From Arthrobacter russicus (GTDB lineage: Bacteria > Actinomycetota > Actinomycetes > Actinomycetales > Micrococcaceae), in the NCBI RefSeq assembly GCF_031454135.1, contig NZ_JAVDQF010000001.1:3534001-3598000 (forward strand): 64,000 nucleotides of DNA, written 5' to 3'. Each line of letters opens with the position of its first letter. The stretch's first letter is position 1. Below the pieces are notes generated by a model. The model ran no database searches. It had not been told where the DNA came from and saw nothing but the letters and a program-made list of their open reading frames with translations. Position numbers and translations under genes: made by a program. Of this stretch, positions 43,801 through 52,626 are shown in pieces.

Positions 43801-44385
43801 CATCCGCTGCGCGGCCTCGAGGGCGTGCTCAGCCAGCATGCCGAGCACTCGGTCAGCTATCTGCTCGGCGAGGACAGCCCGGCCGACGGCTCGATCGTGA
43901 CGATTGCCGGAATGATCACCTCTTTGTCCCGGCGGATCGCCAAGGCCAGCGGCAACGCCTATGCCCGTGCGGAGATCGAGGACCTCGGCGCCTCGATCGA
44001 AGTGATGTTCTTCGGGCAGGTCTACGGGCCGATTTCCACGATCCTGGCCGAAGACCTAATCGTCACGGTGAAAGGCCGGCTGCAGAAGCGCGACGATGGC
44101 TCGATCACGCTCAACGCGATGGAGCTGACCGTGCCGGACGTCACCGACAGCACCGGCGGGCCGGTGGAAATCTATATTCCGCACCACCGGTTGCCGGAGG
44201 GGCGGGTCAATGAGCTGGGCGATATCCTGCGCAACCACCGGGGAAATTCGGAAGTGCGTTTGCATATCCAAGAGGATCGGAAAACCGTGGTGTGGGGCCT
44301 GCCGCTGCACTTGCGGGTCAACCCGAACCCGGCACTGTTCGGCGATCTGAAGGTGCTCCTGGGCCCGGCTTGTCTGGAGGCCTGA
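40855..44385 (+). CDS. dnaE: DNA polymerase III alpha subunit (DnaE1)
   Basis: This is the replicative polymerase. The PHP domain opens with VHLHNHTEYSMLDGAARL and retains its histidines, which fits an active proofreading PHP nuclease as in mycobacterial DnaE1. The catalytic Asp pair is in PDFDVDFDDRRR near residue 415, and FGVFQLDGG-type segment LGVFQLDGGPM and RRAMGKKKK are in the palm and finger regions. Helix-hairpin-helix and OB-fold domains follow at the C-terminus. The 1176 residues match the family. The start codon overlaps no other gene and lacks a ribosome-binding site, so the mRNA is probably leaderless. Confidence 0.95.
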   Translation: MAGTDSSFVHLHNHTEYSMLDGAARLTDLFEYTAELGMNSLATTDHGFVFGAFDFWSKAKNAGIKPIIGVEAYLTPGTARQDRSRVKWGDGSGKDVAGAGAYTHMTLWSESTEGMHNLFRMSSLASLEGYLYKPRMDRELLQTYGKGLIATTGCPSGEVQTKLGLGLYKEAVQAASDFQDIFGRGNFYCELMDHGLDIERNVKADLLKLAKELDLPLVATNDLHYTHAEDAPSHAALLCVQSGSTMADPKRFKFDADEFYLKSPYEMRELFRDFPDACDNTLAIAERCEVEFNTKANYMPRFPVPEGEDEQSWFVKEVELGLRYRFPQGIPEAVRKQAEFEVGVITQMGFPGYFLVVADFINWAKDNGIRVGPGRGSGAGSMVAYAMRITDLDPLKHGLIFERFLNPERVSMPDFDVDFDDRRRSEVIRYVTEKYGDERVAMIVTYGTIKAKQALKDSSRVLGYPFSTGERLTKAMPPDVMGKGMPLADVHNKDAKRYSEAEELRELVKTDPDSQKVFDMAIGLEGLKRQWGVHAAGVIMSSDPLIDIIPIMRREQDGQIITQFDYPTCEGLGLIKMDFLGLRNLTIISDAIENIKLNRDFELDLESLELDDVASYELLARGDTLGVFQLDGGPMRSLLKLMKPDNFEDISAVLALYRPGPMGVNSHTNYALRKNKQQEITPIHPELEAPLEEILGGTYGLIVYQEQVMAAAQKLAGFSLGQADILRRAMGKKKKSELDKQQADFFAGMAGNGYSQAAMDALWKVLESFADYAFNKAHTAAYGLISYWTAYLKAHYPAEYLAALLTSVGDDKDKSAIYLNECRRMGITVLPPDVNESSLNFTPVGTDIRFGMGAIRNVGANVVHAMVAAREEKGAFESFTDYLLKVPAIVCNKRTIESLIKAGAFDSLGHPRRALAAVHEEAIDSVVVLKRNEAVGQFDLFAGFDEAEAEPGFSTDVPDLPEWEKKDKLAFERDMLGLYVSDHPLRGLEGVLSQHAEHSVSYLLGEDSPADGSIVTIAGMITSLSRRIAKASGNAYARAEIEDLGASIEVMFFGQVYGPISTILAEDLIVTVKGRLQKRDDGSITLNAMELTVPDVTDSTGGPVEIYIPHHRLPEGRVNELGDILRNHRGNSEVRLHIQEDRKTVVWGLPLHLRVNPNPALFGDLKVLLGPACLEA

Positions 44386-44945
44386 TGCCGGATCCCAGGT
44401 TCCCGCAGCCCGGCCCGGACGCGCCTTACGGTTCCGCCGAGCAGGTCTATTCCGGCCCGGTGGCAGCGGACGCCAGGACCGCGCCGTCGGCCTCGTTGCT
44501 GCGCTGGTTCTCGACCCCGGCGCTCGCCGGGATCCTGGTCGGGTTGCTCTGGTGGTGGCTGGCACCCGGTGGCGCGTTTTACGGCCAGGGTACGGATGCC
44601 GCCAGTTGGTTGCCCAGGGACTTGGTGCTGGCCGGGCTGTGCTTGCTGGCCGGGCTGGTCACCGCTGTGGTCCTGATTCCGCAGCGGAGCAACCCCGCAG
44701 CCTGGCTCAAGCTCTGCGCAGCGCTGTTGGGCGGTGTGCTCGGGGCGGTGGTGGCTTGGCAGATCGGCACCTTGGCCGGAGCGGTGTGGGGTCCGGAAGT
44801 CACCGGCAGCGTGAATGAGTCGGCAGCATTCTCGCTCCGGAGTTATTCGGCGCTGCTGCTCTGGCCGCTCGGCTGCGCCCTGTTGTTCTTCGTGGTCTCC
44901 CTGGGCAGCATGCTGCGTTCCCCGGATCGGCCGGGGACATCCTGA
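44385..44945 (+). CDS. Membrane protein of unknown function
   Basis: The 186-residue protein has a 40-residue Pro-rich head and four hydrophobic helices (LAGILVGLLWWWLAPGG, LVLAGLCLLAGLVTAVVLI, LLGGVLGAVVAWQIGTL and LLLWPLGCALLFFVVSL). The layout recalls actinobacterial DUF2567-type small membrane proteins, but I cannot assign a family. Its ATG overlaps the dnaE stop by one base (TGATG) with GGAGG upstream, so it is co-transcribed with dnaE. Confidence 0.65.
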   Translation: MPDPRFPQPGPDAPYGSAEQVYSGPVAADARTAPSASLLRWFSTPALAGILVGLLWWWLAPGGAFYGQGTDAASWLPRDLVLAGLCLLAGLVTAVVLIPQRSNPAAWLKLCAALLGGVLGAVVAWQIGTLAGAVWGPEVTGSVNESAAFSLRSYSALLLWPLGCALLFFVVSLGSMLRSPDRPGTS

Positions 44946-44959
44946 AAGCCGGAAGCGGC

Positions 44960-44965
44960 TAGACT
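44960..44965 (+). promoter_or_regulatory. -10 element (TAGACT) of hisD, leaderless spacing
   Basis: TAGACT ends 6 nt before the GTG start at 44972. Confidence 0.6.
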
Positions 44966-44971
44966 TTTTCG

Positions 44972-46333
44972 GTGAGCATCCCTGGCGAATCCCCGATCCT
45001 GCGCACCATCGACTGGCGCGGCAGGGCGTTGTCCCTTGCCGAACTCCGGCGCGAGCTGCCGCGCGTGGCGAGCGCCAGCACCCACGACGCCGAGTCGAGC
45101 GTGCGCAGCATCCTGGACCAGGTCCGCAGCGCGGGGCTGCCGGCGCTGCGTTCGTTCGCCGAAAGGTTCGACGGCGTGGCGCAGGAACAGCCGAAGGTGC
45201 CGCAGGCGGCCCTGGACCGGGCCTTGGCCGAGTTGGATCCGGAAATCCGCCGGGCATTGGAAGAGTCCATCGCCCGGGCCCGGACCGTTGCCTTGGCGCA
45301 GCGTCCTGAGGATGTCCCGGTGCAGCTGGCCCCCGGCGCCAACGTCACACTGCGCTGGGAACCGGTACGGCGGGTCGGCCTGTATGTGCCCGGGGGATTG
45401 GCGGTGTACCCGTCATCGGTGATCATGAACGTGGTTCCGGCGCTTGCCGCCGGAGTCGGTTCGATCGCCTTGGCCTCGCCGCCGCAGAAGGAATTCGGCG
45501 GCTTGCCGCATCCGAGCATTCTGGCTGCCGCGCAGTTGCTCGGCGTCAGCGAGGTCTACGCGATCGGCGGTGCCCAGGCGATCGGCGCGTTCGCCTACGG
45601 GATTCCGGCCAGTGCGGGCTTCGCGGGTTTGGAGCCGGTCGATTTGGTGACCGGACCGGGAAACATCTATGTGGCCACCGCGAAACGATTGGTCAAAGGC
45701 GTCGTGGGCATCGACGCCGAGGCCGGTCCGACCGAGATCGCGATCCTGGCCGATGCCAGCGCCCCGGCGGATTACGTCGCGGCAGACCTGATCAGCCAGG
45801 CGGAGCACGACCCGTTCGCCGCATCGGTCCTGGTGACCGATTCGGCCGAACTCGCGGATGCCGTACAGGCCGAGCTCGCCGCGCAAATGGGCTGGACCAA
45901 ACACCGCGAGCGGGTGGCCCGGGCGTTGGCCGGGGAACAGTCCGCCGTGGTCCTGGTCGATACCGTGCAGCAGGGCATCGACGTGGTCGACGCCTATGCT
46001 GCCGAGCACCTCGAAGTGATGACCGAAAATGCGGCCGCGGTCGCGGCCCGGGTGCGCAGCGCCGGTGCGATCTTCGTGGGGCCGACCGCACCGGTCAGCC
46101 TGGGCGACTACTGTGCCGGGTCCAACCACGTGCTGCCGACCAGCGGCACCGCCGCCTTCGCGTCCGGGCTGGGCGTGCATACCTTCCTGCGCGCGATCCA
46201 AGTGATCGACTACGACCGGGCCGCCCTGGCCGCGGTCGCGGAACACATCGTGGTGCTCGCCGGGGCCGAAGACCTGCCGGCCCACGGGGATGCTGTTTCG
46301 GTGCGTTTCGCAGACCGCGGTGCAACACCCTGA
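44972..46333 (+). CDS. hisD: Histidinol dehydrogenase
   Basis: HisD carries out the last two oxidations to L-histidine. Signatures include [21 protein letters not shown]-binding [32 protein letters not shown], the [10 protein letters not shown] loop, and zinc-site AEHLEVMTE and [12 protein letters not shown]. Length 453 is usual. No other his gene follows in this window; the next gene, nrdR, has its own leader. Confidence 0.95.
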   Translation: MSIPGESPILRTIDWRGRALSLAELRRELPRVASASTHDAESSVRSILDQVRSAGLPALRSFAERFDGVAQEQPKVPQAALDRALAELDPEIRRALEESIARARTVALAQRPEDVPVQLAPGANVTLRWEPVRRVGLYVPGGLAVYPSSVIMNVVPALAAGVGSIALASPPQKEFGGLPHPSILAAAQLLGVSEVYAIGGAQAIGAFAYGIPASAGFAGLEPVDLVTGPGNIYVATAKRLVKGVVGIDAEAGPTEIAILADASAPADYVAADLISQAEHDPFAASVLVTDSAELADAVQAELAAQMGWTKHRERVARALAGEQSAVVLVDTVQQGIDVVDAYAAEHLEVMTENAAAVAARVRSAGAIFVGPTAPVSLGDYCAGSNHVLPTSGTAAFASGLGVHTFLRAIQVIDYDRAALAAVAEHIVVLAGAEDLPAHGDAVSVRFADRGATP

Positions 46334-46346
46334 TCGGCGCGCCGAA

Positions 46347-46394
46347 ATACTACATCTAGTAATTACGTTCTTGTAATTCACCCATATCTAGTTG
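46347..46394 (+). promoter_or_regulatory. Tandem NrdR boxes upstream of nrdR
   Basis: Windows 46347-46362 and 46379-46394 each contain an NrdR-box-like core (CTACATCTAG and CCATATCTAG, consensus CWATATATWG), 32 bp apart. Pairs spaced by about three helical turns are typical for NrdR operators, so nrdR is probably autoregulated. The second box matches the outer positions poorly. Confidence 0.6.
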
Positions 46395-46443
46395 TAAAGT
46401 TGCTCTTAGCAGCATCGATCCAGTGCAGAAGGAGGCCCGTCGG

Positions 46444-46941
46444 ATGTATTGCCCCTTCTGCCGGCATCCGGATTCCCGCGTCGTCGATTCCAGGGTGGCC
46501 GACGACGGTTCCTCGATCCGGCGGCGGCGGCAGTGCCCGCAATGCGAACGCCGGTTCACCACGGTGGAGACCACCAGCCTGACGGTGATCAAGCGTTCCG
46601 GCATCGGAGAGCCGTTCAGCCGCGGAAAAGTGATCAACGGCGTGCGCAAGGCCTGCCAGGGCCGACCGGTCACCGAAGACGATCTGGCCCTGTTGGCCCA
46701 AGAAGTCGAAGAGAACATCCGAGCTGCCGGCGCGGCGGAAATCGAAGCGCACGAAGTGGGCTTGGCGATTCTCGGCCCGTTGCAGAAGCTGGACAAGATC
46801 GCCTACTTGAGATTCGCCAGCGTCTACCAGGCGTTCGAATCCCTCGATGATTTCGAACACGCCATCGAGATCCTCCGGCACGAAGCGGAGCTCGATCCGG
46901 CCGGGCAAACGCAGACCGGGGAAAACCCGGTCCGCCCCTGA
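46444..46941 (+). CDS. nrdR: Transcriptional repressor NrdR
   Basis: NrdR represses ribonucleotide reductase genes when dATP is bound. The zinc ribbon [17 protein letters not shown] ... [15 protein letters not shown] (four Cys) is followed by the ATP-cone domain with [24 protein letters not shown]. The ATG at 46444 begins exactly at the conserved MYCPFC and follows a strong GGAGG; the frame is open a few codons further up. No nrd structural gene is in the window. Confidence 0.95.
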   Translation: MYCPFCRHPDSRVVDSRVADDGSSIRRRRQCPQCERRFTTVETTSLTVIKRSGIGEPFSRGKVINGVRKACQGRPVTEDDLALLAQEVEENIRAAGAAEIEAHEVGLAILGPLQKLDKIAYLRFASVYQAFESLDDFEHAIEILRHEAELDPAGQTQTGENPVRP

Positions 46942-46944
46942 ACT

Positions 46945-46984
46945 CCGGTGGTGGCCAGGGAGGGGAAGCCCGGGCCACCACCGG
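46945..46984. terminator. Bidirectional hairpin between nrdR and hydrolase gene
   Basis: CCGGTGGTGGCC (46945-46956) pairs perfectly with 46973-46984 over a 16-nt loop. The two genes converge here. Confidence 0.75.
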
Positions 46985-46993
46985 CACCATCGA

Positions 46994-48787
46994 CTAGCTG
47001 TTGAGCTTCAATTCAAAGCTCGGCGCAATCTGCGGCACGTTCGCCCGGGCATTTTGCAAGTACTCGTCCAGGTAGCCGGAACGGTCGCCCTGGGTGGCCA
47101 GGTCGGAGGCGGGATCCTGCAGCAGCAGGTCGATGCTCCCGCCGGTGACTTTGATCGATCCCTGGTTTGCCGGACCAGACCAATTGCGTGCATCATCGGA
47201 GGATATCCGCACCGCCAGGCTGTGCCCCTTTTCCAAGGTCCAATCCGTCGATTTGAGTGCGAAGTCAGTCCGGCCGTTGCCGGCCAGCACCGAGATGTTG
47301 AGATCGATCTGCACCGCGGAGCCGTCGGCCGCCACATCGTACAGGGCGGCCACGGCGTTGCCCTTGGTCGAGGAACTCTGCAGATGCACCATCGGGGTCC
47401 CCGTGATCCGGGTGCGTTGGGCGACCGGCTGGGAGCGGGTCCAGACGCCGGAGCTGCCGGCCGCTGCCGGGCTGCTGAGTGGAGTTCGGCGCATGGTTTC
47501 CATATCGGTTTGCGGGGCCGGTTGCTCCGACTGCGCGGAGAAGGCGTTCTTGGTCGTGGCCGAGTAGCTTCCGGAGCCGATTTTCGCCGAAGCCGCGGTG
47601 CTCTGGCCGGGCCAGGAACCCTGTTGCCGCCAGATTCCATCGCTGCCCTCGATGGCGAAGGCCGGATCCGTTACCGACGGGGTGATGCCTTTGAGGTTCC
47701 GGTCGTAGAAGCGCATCACTTCGTCGAACCAGCCGGCCCGGCCCATGGCGAGGTTGCCCTCGGCATCAGTGTCGTTGCCGCGCACGTGGTCCCATTGGCC
47801 GAACCAGCCGCGGACCGGCCCTTTGAGCACGCTCAAGAGTTCGTCGACGCCCTCCGGTTTGGTATTCGGTTCGATCATGCCCTGGGTCAGGAACAAGGGC
47901 ACCGTGGAGCCGGCCGCTTTGGTGATGAGATTCCGGTCCTGCCAGAAGGCCGCCGAATGATCCGGGTTCTGGGTCAAGGTGTCATTGTTCCGGACGCACT
48001 CCGGGTGCGATTTCTCGTATCCGGCGTTCTTCGCATAGTGCGCATCGTCGCCATTGGCGCCGCCCACCGGCGCGATCTGCGCGATGCCGTCGTAGGCAGC
48101 CGGGGTGCCCGAATGGTTGGGCCGGGCCACCCCGTTGCTGTACAGGTACCGGTAAGCGTCGTAGACCGGTTCTTGGGCGACCACGGCTTTGAGACCGGAA
48201 GCACCCGAGCCGAGTCCCATGAGCCCGGTGCTGGCATCGTAAGATTTGCCGTACAGACCGACTTTCCCGGTGGACCAGGGCTGGCTCGCTGCCCAGTTCA
48301 CCGAGGCCGCCACATCGGCTTGCTCGCCGAGGCCCTGCCAATCCAGGCAGCCGGTGCTGCCGCCGAAGCCGCGCAGATCGACCAGCACCACGGTGTACCC
48401 GCGGTCCATGAGTTTGGCTCCGTCGATCAGATCGGTGAACCGGGAGGACGGTCCGGTTTGGCTCCGGCCCTCGGATCCGGTCTGCCCGGCATGGCTGAAA
48501 TACGGGCCGACCGAGAGGATCACCGGGGTCTTGGCGTCCGCGGCCAGATTCTTCGGCCGCAACACGTCGGCGTGCAGTTCCACGCCGCCGGTCGAGCCGA
48601 AATAGGACTGCGTCCACAGCGCGCCGGCGGGCACGTAGGGGTTGCTCGAGTTGTCCACGCCCGGCGCCGCCGGATGCTGGCCGGACGCCGGTTGCGCAGT
48701 GGCGGCACCGGCGCCCAGGGAGAGCAAAAGCAGAGCAGTGCTGGCGGTGGTGGCCAGCGCAGAAAGAGCGAACTTGCGGTTTTCCAT
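46994..48787 (-). CDS. Secreted CocE/NonD-type hydrolase (X-Pro dipeptidyl-peptidase S15 family)
   Basis: A signal peptide (ALATTASTALLLLSLGAGAATAQPA) precedes an alpha/beta hydrolase of the S15 type. The nucleophile lies in VGLYGKSYDASTGLMGLG, with the preceding VVLVDLRGFGGSTGCLDWQG and the acid/His part in WFGQWDHVRGND. The C-terminal 200 residues form a jelly-roll domain (TPMVHLQSSSTKGNAVAALYDV). Members are cocaine-esterase-like esterases or Xaa-Pro dipeptidases; the substrate cannot be told. GAGGGA lies before the ATG. It is exported to the wall or outside. Confidence 0.85.
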   Translation of the reverse strand: MENRKFALSALATTASTALLLLSLGAGAATAQPASGQHPAAPGVDNSSNPYVPAGALWTQSYFGSTGGVELHADVLRPKNLAADAKTPVILSVGPYFSHAGQTGSEGRSQTGPSSRFTDLIDGAKLMDRGYTVVLVDLRGFGGSTGCLDWQGLGEQADVAASVNWAASQPWSTGKVGLYGKSYDASTGLMGLGSGASGLKAVVAQEPVYDAYRYLYSNGVARPNHSGTPAAYDGIAQIAPVGGANGDDAHYAKNAGYEKSHPECVRNNDTLTQNPDHSAAFWQDRNLITKAAGSTVPLFLTQGMIEPNTKPEGVDELLSVLKGPVRGWFGQWDHVRGNDTDAEGNLAMGRAGWFDEVMRFYDRNLKGITPSVTDPAFAIEGSDGIWRQQGSWPGQSTAASAKIGSGSYSATTKNAFSAQSEQPAPQTDMETMRRTPLSSPAAAGSSGVWTRSQPVAQRTRITGTPMVHLQSSSTKGNAVAALYDVAADGSAVQIDLNISVLAGNGRTDFALKSTDWTLEKGHSLAVRISSDDARNWSGPANQGSIKVTGGSIDLLLQDPASDLATQGDRSGYLDEYLQNARANVPQIAPSFELKLNS

Positions 48788-48916
48788 CGGATTCCCTCGT
48801 CGTCGAAAAGACGCCGGATCCGATCAACGGCCCGGCCCTGTGCCAAAACCTTAAGGATCAGGACTGGAGACAAGCTGGGCGTGGCATGGCATTTCTCCGC
48901 AAGCCGACCGGGAGGT
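48788..48916. other. Gap between two minus-strand exported hydrolases
   Basis: The 129 nt contain the ribosome-binding site of the S15 gene and presumably its promoter, but I see no clear -10, hairpin or terminator. Confidence 0.4.
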
Positions 48917-50623
48917 TCAGGCCTCGTACACGAAGCCGCCGTCGATCATGGTCTTGACCACCTCGGCTTGCGGCAGGCGGGCCGGATCGCTGCGGAGGAG
49001 GTTCCGATCCAAAACGCACAAATCCGCCACCTTGCCCACCGATACCGTGCCTTTCCACTGCTCTGCGCGGTTCTGCCAGGCCGGCCGGGAAGTGTAGCAG
49101 CCCAGCGCCTCGACGAGCCGGATCTTCTGTTCCGGTGCGGTTTGGTTGCCGTCGAGATTCCGTCTGGTGGCGAGCAGCGCCACATGTTCGCGCCAATCGG
49201 GAGCCGCGACCGGGGCGTCCGAACTCGCCATCGCGACCACCCCGGCGTCGAGCGCGGAACGGTAAGGCAGCAGCGCTCGGCCGGGAACCGTGGGCGGCAC
49301 GCCGCGGACGAAGAAGCTCGGCTGCATATTGAGCCCGATCCCGCCCTGGGCGGCAGCGCGCAACGAATCCTTGCCGATCCAATAGCCGTGGATCAAATAG
49401 TGCCTCGGATCCGGCCGGGTGTTCTGGGCCTGCGCGGCGAGCAGCGCCTCGACCGTGATCCCGGTGTCGTCCGGGCCGATCACATGCACCCCCAATTGGA
49501 ATCCGCGCTCGTGCACCGTCCGGGCGATGTCGAAGAGTTCCTGGCGCCGTTCTTCCGGGGAGTCCCCGCCGGTATTGAGCGGATCGTCGAGTCCGTCGGC
49601 GAAGGCTTTCACGGACTCGATCCGCAGCCACCGTCCGTCGATGCCCGACGGCGCTTTCCAAGCGTCGAGGAAGTCCCGGAATTGTGCGGCCCGGCCGCCG
49701 GACTGGCCCACCGGGGCCAACTGGATGTCCACCCGCATGGGCAGCTTCCCGGCCCGGGCCAACTCCAGATAAACCGCCAAAGTGTCCATGCCGAGCCCGG
49801 TGCCGTCGCCCATGCCCGGGCCGATCACCGGCTCGGTGTAGCTGGTCAGGCCGAGCCGGTGCAATTGTCCGAAGGACTGGGCCAGCGCGGTGCGGTGCTC
49901 CTCCGCGGTGTACGGCGGGACGACGCCGTTGACCAGATTCTGCGCCGCTTCGTAGAGCACCCCGGTCGGCTGGCCCTGCGCGTCCAGGCCGACCCCCGGA
50001 TCTTCGCCGCCGCGGATCCCGGCCAGCTCCAGCGCCCGGCTGTTCACGATCGTGATGTGCGAGCTGGACTCACGGATCGCGACCGGATGGGCCTCGGCGA
50101 CCGCATCGATGTCGCGCCGGTTCAGACTCGCCCGCTCGGCGGCGGAAAACAGCTCGAGGTCCAGGCCGAAGCACTTGATCCAGGATTCCGGATCGGGCTG
50201 CCGTTGCACGGCCGCACGGATCGCGCTCTGCATTTGCGCAATCGTCACGGCTGCGCCCAAATCGACGGTCAACGGCGGCCTGGTCAGGGCGTACTGGGCG
50301 AAGTGGAAATGCGAATCGTTGATTCCGGGCAGCAGGGTTCCGCCGCGCAAGTCGATGCTGCGCGCACCTTTGGCGCTGCGCCGCAGCTCGTTCCCGCCCA
50401 CTGCGGCGATCCGGTTCCCGCGGACCAGGACCGCGCTGGCCTCGGGGCAGGCCGGATCCATGGTCAGCACGGAACCGCTGTGGAACAGCACCGCGTCTTG
50501 CGGGCTTTGGCTCCGCGGCGCGGTGGACGCTGCTGCCGGCGCCGCCGCCGAGGCGGCAAGGCCGGTCAAGGCGAACCCGGTTCCGGCTACTTTGACCAAT
50601 GACCGTCGGCTGATGGCTTGCAT
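48917..50623 (-). CDS. Tat-exported amidohydrolase, YtcJ-like
   Basis: The N-terminus has the twin-arginine motif SRRSLVKVAGTGFALTGLAAS, so the protein is folded and metal-loaded before export. The body is an amidohydrolase family 3 (YtcJ-like) TIM barrel with metal-binding NDSHFHFAQ, GIRGGEDPGVGLDAQGQPTG, IHGYWIGKDSL and the late MASSDAPV. It also has C-terminal DLCVLDRNLL. The length of 568 is typical. Substrate is unknown. The start at 50623 follows GGAAGCGAG; a longer frame upstream is not credible. Confidence 0.83.
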   Translation of the reverse strand: MQAISRRSLVKVAGTGFALTGLAASAAAPAAASTAPRSQSPQDAVLFHSGSVLTMDPACPEASAVLVRGNRIAAVGGNELRRSAKGARSIDLRGGTLLPGINDSHFHFAQYALTRPPLTVDLGAAVTIAQMQSAIRAAVQRQPDPESWIKCFGLDLELFSAAERASLNRRDIDAVAEAHPVAIRESSSHITIVNSRALELAGIRGGEDPGVGLDAQGQPTGVLYEAAQNLVNGVVPPYTAEEHRTALAQSFGQLHRLGLTSYTEPVIGPGMGDGTGLGMDTLAVYLELARAGKLPMRVDIQLAPVGQSGGRAAQFRDFLDAWKAPSGIDGRWLRIESVKAFADGLDDPLNTGGDSPEERRQELFDIARTVHERGFQLGVHVIGPDDTGITVEALLAAQAQNTRPDPRHYLIHGYWIGKDSLRAAAQGGIGLNMQPSFFVRGVPPTVPGRALLPYRSALDAGVVAMASSDAPVAAPDWREHVALLATRRNLDGNQTAPEQKIRLVEALGCYTSRPAWQNRAEQWKGTVSVGKVADLCVLDRNLLRSDPARLPQAEVVKTMIDGGFVYEA

Positions 50624-50847
50624 GAAGTACTCGCTTCCTGGCTGAGGGGCGGCCGTTGGAGAAGCTCGCGACCGGTGCTTACATGCTGCTGATCGCAGAA
50701 CCGAAGAGTCCAACAGATTCTCCTCTGAGGAATTCGACCGGGGCATTCCGGTTCCGAGGCCATGCGACGTTTTGTTACGGTGGAGGAAGCCTGCCGAGGT
50801 TTCCGACCCGGCCGGTACGGAGATGACGGACGATACGAGAGTGTGGC
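50624..50847. other. Divergent promoter region, no gene
   Basis: The 224-nt gap between the amidohydrolase and the lipoprotein has a TACGGT near 50776 that could serve as -10 for the plus strand. No operator-like palindrome was seen. Confidence 0.4.
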
Positions 50848-51861
50848 GTGCTGCCAACGATGACAAGAAGTACTGGAAAGGCCCGACGGAACCCGATATT
50901 CGCGGCAACGGCGACATTGCTGGCGCTCCTGCTGCTCGGCTCGGGCTGCAGCATCGGGCCACAGCAATCCGACGCCGGGCAATCCGGGGCGAATCCGCCG
51001 TCGGGCACTGGCCAGGAGGCTTCTGGTGGATCGCCGTCATCGGCCGCGCCGCTGCCGCCGAAGCCGCCGGAGCTGATCGGCGGCGGGCGGGCGGTTTTCC
51101 CGGATCGCCGATTCGTCGCACTCTACGGCCATCCCGACACTCCGAGTCTGGGAGCCCTGGGCGAGCAGGACTTGGCCGGCTCGATTGCCCGGGTCAAGGA
51201 TTTGGCCGCGCAATACCAACCCTATTCGTCGGTGCCGGTGGTTCCGGCCTTCGAGATCATCGCCACCGTGGCGGCCGGAGCGGCCGGGCAGGACGGGAAC
51301 TACTCCAACGAGACCCCGGTCGAGAAGCTCCGGCCCTGGGTGGCCGAGGCAGCCCGGGCCGGGGTCTACGTGGTGCTGGACCTGCAGCCGGGGCGAACCG
51401 ATTTCAGCACCCAGGCCCAGCAGTACCAGGAACTCTTGGCCCAGCCGAATGTCGGTCTGGCACTCGACCCGGAATGGCGGCTCGGCCCGGAGCAGCTGCC
51501 GCTCGGACAGATCGGCTCGGTGTCCGCGGAAGAGGTCAATGCCACCGGGGCTTGGCTGGCCGGGATCACCAAAGCCGGCAATCTGCCACAGAAGATTTTC
51601 ATGCTGCACCAGTTCCGGATGAGCATGGTGCAGCACCGCGAGCAGTTGCAGAACCTGCCGGAGCTGGCCACCGTGGTCCATGCGGACGGCCAGGGCGCCC
51701 GCGGCGACAAGTTCGCCACCTGGACGGCATTGCAGGCCGGTCTGCCGGAGTGGGTCCGGTTGGGTTGGAAGAATTTCCTGGACGAGGACCCGGAATTGCT
51801 CAGTCCAGCGGAAACCATGCAGGCAGTCCAGCCGGTGCCGTGGTTCATTTCCTACCAGTAG
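50848..51861 (+). CDS. Putative lipoprotein of unknown function
   Basis: A signal sequence ending in the lipobox LLLGSGC is followed by a Ser/Gly/Pro linker and a 265-residue domain that starts at VFPDRRFVALYGHPDTPSLGALGEQD. Within it, FEIIATVAAGAAGQDGNYSNE, GVYVVLDLQPGRTDF and VGLALDPEWRL suggest alternating beta strands and helices, perhaps a TIM-barrel. I do not recognise the family; a glycoside hydrolase-like fold is possible but not shown. Start GTG 50848 was chosen for the GAGAG upstream; ATG 50860 is an alternative. Confidence 0.65.
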   Translation: MLPTMTRSTGKARRNPIFAATATLLALLLLGSGCSIGPQQSDAGQSGANPPSGTGQEASGGSPSSAAPLPPKPPELIGGGRAVFPDRRFVALYGHPDTPSLGALGEQDLAGSIARVKDLAAQYQPYSSVPVVPAFEIIATVAAGAAGQDGNYSNETPVEKLRPWVAEAARAGVYVVLDLQPGRTDFSTQAQQYQELLAQPNVGLALDPEWRLGPEQLPLGQIGSVSAEEVNATGAWLAGITKAGNLPQKIFMLHQFRMSMVQHREQLQNLPELATVVHADGQGARGDKFATWTALQAGLPEWVRLGWKNFLDEDPELLSPAETMQAVQPVPWFISYQ

Positions 51862-51866
51862 GCGGC

Positions 51867-51885
51867 GTCAGCGGCCGCCGCTGAC
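51867..51885. terminator. Hairpin at the convergent lipoprotein/SDR ends
   Basis: GTCAGCGG (51867-51874) pairs with CCGCTGAC (51878-51885) over a 3-nt loop. It lies in the last codons of the SDR gene, directly after the lipoprotein gene stop; only 6 nt separate the two genes. Confidence 0.55.
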
Positions 51886-52626
51886 CGGCAGCACTGCTCC
51901 GGTGATGTAGGACGCTTCGGGGGAGAGCAGCCAAAGCACGGCCTCGGCGACCTCGGCCGGTTCGGCGGCGCGGCCCATCGGGATTGTGCCCGACAACCGG
52001 CTGACCCGGTCGGGCATCCCCGCGGCCTGGTGCAATCCGGTCTCGGTCAACCCCGGGGCCACCGCGTTGACCCGGATGCCGAGCCCGGCAGTTTCCGCAG
52101 CCAGGCCGCGGGTGAGCACGTCGATCGCCCCTTTGCTCGCCGCATAGTGCACCCATTCGCCCGGCGATCCGGCCTTCGTCGCGGTGGAGGAGATGTTCAC
52201 GATCGCCCGCGGCGGACCCGGATGCGGTTGCCAGTGCCGCAGCACGGCTTGGCTCAGCAAGAGGGTGCCGAGCAGATTGACGTCCAGGGTGCGGCGCAGC
52301 ACCGATTCCGGCACATCCACCAGGTTCCCGGGCGAATTCCCCGTGATCGCGGCGTTGTTCACCAACGCGGTCAGCTCGCCGAGTTCGGCGGCCGCAGCCA
52401 CCAGCGCATCGCAGTCCGCGGCATCCGCGACGTCGCCCTGGACCGCCCGGGCAGTGCCGCCAGCCGCGGAAATCCGCTGCAAAACCGATGCGGCGCCCTG
52501 CCGGTCAGCCGAATAGTTGACGATCACCGAATAGCCGGCCCGCGCAGCGCGCAACGCAACGGCGGCGCCGATTCCGCGGCTGGCGCCGCTGATCAGCACG
52601 ACCCCCGGCGGCTGGGCGGCGGTCAT
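51868..52626 (-). CDS. Short-chain dehydrogenase/reductase
   Basis: The cofactor-binding GASRGIGAAVALRAA, structural NNAAITG, and catalytic Ser plus YAASKGA identify a classical SDR. The Arg in GASRGIG and the absence of an acidic residue at the end of the second strand suggest NADP(H). Substrate unknown. Its ATG overlaps the ppgK stop by 4 nt, making an operon, though no functional link to glucose phosphorylation is evident. Confidence 0.88.
   Translation of the reverse strand: MTAAQPPGVVLISGASRGIGAAVALRAARAGYSVIVNYSADRQGAASVLQRISAAGGTARAVQGDVADAADCDALVAAAAELGELTALVNNAAITGNSPGNLVDVPESVLRRTLDVNLLGTLLLSQAVLRHWQPHPGPPRAIVNISSTATKAGSPGEWVHYAASKGAIDVLTRGLAAETAGLGIRVNAVAPGLTETGLHQAAGMPDRVSRLSGTIPMGRAAEPAEVAEAVLWLLSPEASYITGAVLPVSGGR

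Noticed and set aside
46847-50602. A 1251-codon open frame on the plus strand
   Set aside because: It lies opposite the S15 hydrolase and amidohydrolase genes, whose motifs are clear. Its translation is Gly/Arg/His-rich, typical of the antisense frame of high-GC genes.
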